Assembly: GCA_964537955.1 (NCBI GenBank)
Contig: CAZICY010000056.1
Location: 1-8,973, forward strand
Direction of reading: 5' to 3'
DNA from: Mxb001 sp964537955
GTDB lineage: Bacteria > Actinomycetota > Actinomycetes > S36-B12
DNA: 8,973 bases
The notes under the pieces were generated by a model, which saw only the letters and a list, made by a program, of their open reading frames with translations, ran no database searches and was not told the origin of the DNA. Shown here in pieces: positions 5,710 through 8,973 of the stretch. Numbering within the stretch: position 1 is the first letter of the stretch; each line of letters starts with the position of its first letter. Position numbers and translations under genes: made by a program.

Positions 5710-7373
5710 GCCACGCATCGCCGACCCTGCTCGGCGTGCCGCTGCGCGAGCTCATCGGCGGTCGCTGGGCCGTGAGCCTGCTGCTCTTCGCCGTCTACGT
5801 CCCCCTCGGGATCATCGCCACCATCGGCAACCTCTCCACGACGGTCCCCGGCACCACGGTCGGCACCCTGCTGCTCGCCTCGACGGCAAGCCTCGTCCCC
5901 GTCGGCCTCCTCCTGTGGCTGTCCGACCTCACCTGGCTGCGCCACCGCCGCGAACGCCCCGCGCCGGTCCTCGCGATCGTGATCCTCGGCGCCGTCATCG
6001 GCCTGGTGCGATCCGCGTCGATGTATGCCGTGTCGGTCGGCATCGGCATCCAGGAGCCTGATGCGGCGCTCGCGTGGACGCGCACGATCACCGGAGGCCT
6101 GCAGGGTGCCGCGGCGTATCCGCTCGCCGTGCTCGCGTGTGCGCTCATCGCGACCTACCAGGAGCAGCGCCGCCTGCTGATCGCCCAGCAGATCTCGTGG
6201 GAGACACGGCGCCTGCAGGACGCACGGGAGTGGAGCGAGATCCGCGATGGCGTCATCACCCCCATCGCCGGAGAGCTCCAGGCGCTCGGCACCGACCTGG
6301 ACACGCGCGTGATCGGGATCGACGAGGCGTCTGCTGCCGTGCGCCAGCGGGCCCACGACCTGTGGGGGGAGGCACAGCCTGCGCCCATGGTCCCGCGCGT
6401 GCGACTGGGCACGGCAATCGTCATGTCACTGCGCGCCCGGCCCTTCGCCACCTGGCTCGTGCTCGTCGTCTGGCTGCCCACGGCTCTCGGGACGGCACTC
6501 GCGGTGGGCGAGATCCCGCGCGCGCCGCTCGGCACCCTCGTTTCCGCTGCGATCATCGCCGTCGTCTTCGAGGCGGGCAATGCCGTGGTACGTCGGTGGC
6601 CGCGGTCCTGGGTCGCCGCGCTGCCCCTGGGCCTGCTGCTCGCGATCGTGCTCAGCAGCCCGTCGTTGGCGATCGTCGGCGGCATGCCCGAGCAGGGTCG
6701 CGCGGCGTACTCCACGATCAATGCCGTGTGGCTCGTGCTTCTCGTCGGGCTCACGGCCATCGTCATGGGTGCGCTGCGCCGCGGCGAGGAGATCCTCACG
6801 CAGATGCACCTCGCCGTTGATGCCGCGAGCGTCGAGACCCTGGCGCAGGAGGAGGAGCGCCGTCGCATCGTGCAGGAGGTCGCCGCCACGCTGCATGGCA
6901 CCCTGCAGGGCCGCCTGGCGAGCCTGCCCGACCCCGACACCGCCGGGGACGCCGTGCGCGAGACCCTCGCCCTTCTGCAGTCCCGGACTCCGGTCGCTGC
7001 CCAGACGACCCTCGATGCCGTGGCTCACAGCGCACTCGACCCGTGGCGCTCTCTGATCGACATCACGATCGCAGCCGGTGACGACACCGTCTCGGCAGAC
7101 GTGGCGCAGGCTGTCGGGGACGTCCTGGAGGAATGCGCGGCCAATGCCTTCCGCCACGGCAGGGCACGCGGGGTCGACTGCATCATCAAGGCGCAGGCGG
7201 ATGGCGTGCGCGTGCAGGTCCGGGACAACGGGCACGGGAATGCCGCACCCGAGGGTGCACCAGGTCTCGGCTCGCGCATCCTCGACCGCAGCGGCACCTG
7301 GACGCGCACCTACGGGCCGGACGGCACCACGGTCGTCGTCGTGATCACCCAGGCGCCTACTCTGAGTGGGTGA
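5706..7373 (+). CDS. Sensor histidine kinase with duplicated membrane module
   Basis: This is a 555-residue kinase of the NarL-partner type. Membrane helices fall in two blocks of four (about 22-41, 50-72, 86-110, 132-150; then 247-265, 275-292, 302-325, 336-355), each followed by a charged helix. The second helix, 382-404, holds RRRIVQEVAATLHGTLQGRL with His397 as the likely phosphorylated residue. The ATPase domain (about 463-550) has the N box E476-x3-N480-x3-HG, G1 box DNGHG (507-511) and G2 box GLG (520-522). The first charged helix (175-192) aligns with the second without gaps but has Ala188 in place of the histidine. Relative to the usual RIAREHD-like box, the histidine lies about four residues further along. 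There is no recognisable extracellular sensor domain, so sensing is probably within the membrane. The GTG start overlaps the regulator's stop, and its own stop overlaps the next start. Confidence 0.9.
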   Translation: MSHASPTLLGVPLRELIGGRWAVSLLLFAVYVPLGIIATIGNLSTTVPGTTVGTLLLASTASLVPVGLLLWLSDLTWLRHRRERPAPVLAIVILGAVIGLVRSASMYAVSVGIGIQEPDAALAWTRTITGGLQGAAAYPLAVLACALIATYQEQRRLLIAQQISWETRRLQDAREWSEIRDGVITPIAGELQALGTDLDTRVIGIDEASAAVRQRAHDLWGEAQPAPMVPRVRLGTAIVMSLRARPFATWLVLVVWLPTALGTALAVGEIPRAPLGTLVSAAIIAVVFEAGNAVVRRWPRSWVAALPLGLLLAIVLSSPSLAIVGGMPEQGRAAYSTINAVWLVLLVGLTAIVMGALRRGEEILTQMHLAVDAASVETLAQEEERRRIVQEVAATLHGTLQGRLASLPDPDTAGDAVRETLALLQSRTPVAAQTTLDAVAHSALDPWRSLIDITIAAGDDTVSADVAQAVGDVLEECAANAFRHGRARGVDCIIKAQADGVRVQVRDNGHGNAAPEGAPGLGSRILDRSGTWTRTYGPDGTTVVVVITQAPTLSG

Positions 7374-8065
7374 CTCGGCGACTGTTCGCACCCCTGCTCC
7401 TTGTGTTGCTCGCTCTGGTCGCCCTCACCCTCACCACGCCCTCCACGAGCGCCGACGAGCGCCCACCGGCGCGCAAGCCCACGGTCACGCTGGATCTCGC
7501 GGCGACGGGCATGGCTGCCGTGCGCCAGCCCTTCCGCGTCGCTGTCACCCCGGCGCCGAAGGCCGAGGGCGCGAAGGCCGCCCTGCAGGTGCAGTCGGCC
7601 GACGGATACGTCACGCAGCAGCTGCTGAGGCTGGACTCCCGCGGCCGGGCCTCCGGCCTCGTCGTGAGCAATAGGGATGCGGTCCGCACCTATCGGGCCG
7701 TGCTCCTGTCAGCCCGGGGTCGCGTGCTCGCCGCCTCGACGCCCACCACCGTCGCGTGGGCGCCCCTGCGGCACGAGGTGACGCTCGCCTGCTCCTCCGC
7801 CAGCGCACCGGTGCGCGTGGACATCCCCTGCACGATCACGGTGACGCCCCCCGTCAGGCTCGATCGCATGATCACGTCCCTGCAGGTCATGGGCCGCACC
7901 GGCTGGGTGCCGGTCGAGGCGATCCCCGTCCCCGGGGACGGCGTCATCGAGACGCACGTCGAGGGGATCGAGCCCGGCACCGGGATGTATCGCGCGCTCC
8001 TGCTGCGCGACGCCCGGCTGCTGGCCGAGTCGCCCACGATCTCCATCGCCTACTCCACGCCCTGA
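7370..8065 (+). CDS. Exported protein made of two tandem beta-rich repeats
   Basis: This is a 231-residue protein of no recognised family. Residues 1-28 form a Sec signal peptide: Arg-Arg, a leucine-rich core, then a likely cleavage after TSA28. No lipobox cysteine and no C-terminal anchor are seen, so it should be secreted or stay in the cell wall space. The mature part is a tandem duplication, about 36-131 and 135-229. With a constant offset of 99 residues, VTP (59/158), LQV (72/171), G (79/178), V (81/180) and YRA (108/207) match, followed by similar R-x-LA-x-S and P-T endings. Strands alternate as in immunoglobulin-like domains. Only repeat 2 has cysteines (141 and 154), which may form a disulfide. 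The GTG start at 7370 overlaps the kinase stop (GTGA), so it belongs to the two-component operon and may be an accessory sensor or its output. Confidence 0.85.
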   Translation: MTRRLFAPLLLVLLALVALTLTTPSTSADERPPARKPTVTLDLAATGMAAVRQPFRVAVTPAPKAEGAKAALQVQSADGYVTQQLLRLDSRGRASGLVVSNRDAVRTYRAVLLSARGRVLAASTPTTVAWAPLRHEVTLACSSASAPVRVDIPCTITVTPPVRLDRMITSLQVMGRTGWVPVEAIPVPGDGVIETHVEGIEPGTGMYRALLLRDARLLAESPTISIAYSTP

Positions 8066-8079
8066 CGCCCCGGCGGGCG
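8066..8079. terminator. Short GC hairpin between convergent genes
   Basis: CGCCC-CGGC-GGGCG starts one base after the stop of the exported-protein gene and lies nine bases from the end of the opposing hydrolase gene. The stem has only five pairs and no T run follows on either strand, so it may slow transcription but is a weak terminator candidate. Confidence 0.25.
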
Positions 8080-8087
8080 CGAGCTGC

Positions 8088-8973
8088 CTACGGCGCGGAG
8101 AGGAATTCGACGATGAGCCGACTCGTGCGCTCCGGCTCGTCGTGCAGCACCCAGTGCGTCGCATCATCGAAGAACTCCACGCGCACGTCATCGCACAGGG
8201 CCGCGCTGGGCTCCACCATGGTGTCGCTCAGGGCGACATCGCGACGCCCCCAGATGATGAGAGTGGGCACGTGGACGCGCTTGTCCGCCAGGCGCTCCGG
8301 CCGGCGGCGCACCGAGGCGCGGTACCAATTCATCATGCCCGTGCCCGCGCCCGGGTGACTCCACGCGTCCTCGAGTTGCTCGAGGTAGCGCGCGTCGAAG
8401 GATCCAGGATTGCCCGTCTTGGCGATCATGCGCGCGAAGCGACCGCGCGTGCGCGCGCCGAAGGCGATGCGCTCGGGCAGCCAGGGCGCCTGGATCGCGA
8501 AGATGTACCAGCTCTTGCGCAGTTGCCGCCTGTTGGCCTTGACCTCGCGGGCGAAGACGCTGGGGTGCGGGACGTTGGCGACCACGAGCCGTTCGACGAG
8601 GTCGGGGCGGGTGAGCCCGAGCCACCAGGCGACCGCCGCACCCCAGTCATGTCCGACGACGAAGGCGCGCTCGCGGCCCAGGGCCGCGACGAGGCCTGCG
8701 GCATCGGCGCTGATCTCCTCGATCCGGTAGGCGTCGATGCCCTTGGGCTTCTCGCTCGTGCCATAGCCGCGCTGGTCGGGGGCCACGACACGGAAGCCGG
8801 CTCGCGCCAGGGCGACGGCGGTGCCCGCCATGCCTCGCCAGAACTCCGGGAAGCCATGCAGCGCGACGACGAGGGGGCCGTCCTCGGGGCCGGCCAGGGC
8901 GCAGTGCAGGCGAATGCCGTTGGTGACGATGTCGCGGTGCTCGATGTCGACACCGTCGATCGTCTCGATGAGG
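8088..8973 (-). CDS. Epoxide-hydrolase-like alpha/beta hydrolase (5' end beyond window)
   Basis: 294 residues are visible and the frame is still open at the window edge, but family alignments usually begin near the first visible residues (IDGVDIEHR), so only a few residues are probably missing. The oxyanion motif HGFPEFW is at 39-45, then RVVAPDQRGYGTSEKP. The nucleophile elbow GHDWGA has Asp109, the acid is Asp245 in IIWGRRD, and the base is His273 in ATHW. A cap-domain Tyr217 in NWYRAS is the epoxide-activating tyrosine position. An aspartate nucleophile with this tyrosine favours epoxide hydrolase over lipase; a haloalkane dehalogenase is less likely. An internal ATG at 8829-8831 is not the start, because the oxyanion motif lies upstream of it. 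The gene is convergent with the two-component operon and is probably unrelated to it. The substrate is unknown. Confidence 0.93.
   Translation of the reverse strand, partial: LIETIDGVDIEHRDIVTNGIRLHCALAGPEDGPLVVALHGFPEFWRGMAGTAVALARAGFRVVAPDQRGYGTSEKPKGIDAYRIEEISADAAGLVAALGRERAFVVGHDWGAAVAWWLGLTRPDLVERLVVANVPHPSVFAREVKANRRQLRKSWYIFAIQAPWLPERIAFGARTRGRFARMIAKTGNPGSFDARYLEQLEDAWSHPGAGTGMMNWYRASVRRRPERLADKRVHVPTLIIWGRRDVALSDTMVEPSAALCDDVRVEFFDDATHWVLHDEPERTSRLIVEFLSAP

Noticed and set aside
7133..7369. Upstream extension of the exported-protein frame into the kinase
   Set aside because: This part is an out-of-frame reading of the kinase ATPase domain; the signal peptide begins at the GTG at 7370.
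8426..8953. Long minus-strand open frame over the start of the hydrolase
   Set aside because: It is a Ser/Arg/Pro-rich shadow frame. The frame with HGFPEFW, GHDWGA and the catalytic residues continues to the window edge.

Overview
The window looks like chromosomal DNA of a high-GC Gram-positive bacterium (Actinomycetota). GC is near 70% over most of the window. Many genes start with GTG, the tRNA has no encoded CCA, two genes encode GAF-ANTAR proteins, and the protein families (DUF1269, NarL-type two-component pair, GAF-LuxR regulator) are typical of that phylum. I cannot name the genus. No CRISPR array, insertion sequence, integrase or rRNA was seen.

Layout. (1) 1-1664: tRNA-Arg(UCU) on the plus strand, convergent with a PAP2-family membrane phosphatase on the minus strand. 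Next comes a DUF1269 glycine-rich protein on the minus strand, followed by a strong hairpin terminator. (2) 1665-4133: an apparent remnant of a gene tail, then a minus-strand cluster of three regulators, transcribed in the order GAF-LuxR, GAF-ANTAR, GAF-ANTAR, with gaps of 42-43 bases. Its GC is visibly lower than its flanks, which suggests acquisition by transfer. (3) 4369-4935: a six-helix membrane protein on the minus strand. (4) 5089-8065: a plus-strand operon, response regulator - sensor kinase - exported two-repeat protein, joined by two GTGA stop/start overlaps. (5) 8088-8973: an epoxide-hydrolase-like alpha/beta hydrolase on the minus strand, cut by the window edge.

How they may work together. 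The response regulator/kinase/exported-protein operon is the most interesting unit. The kinase appears to be an internal duplication of four membrane helices plus a DHp-like helix, with only the second copy keeping the histidine. The exported protein is itself a tandem duplication of a beta-rich domain of about 95 residues. The exported protein could be a sensory partner or an output of the kinase. A perfect palindrome, TGACCGGTCA, lies in the divergent promoter region between the membrane-protein gene and this operon and again upstream of the GAF-LuxR gene, so the units may share a regulator. These links are inference. The family assignments rest on motifs read directly from the sequence.
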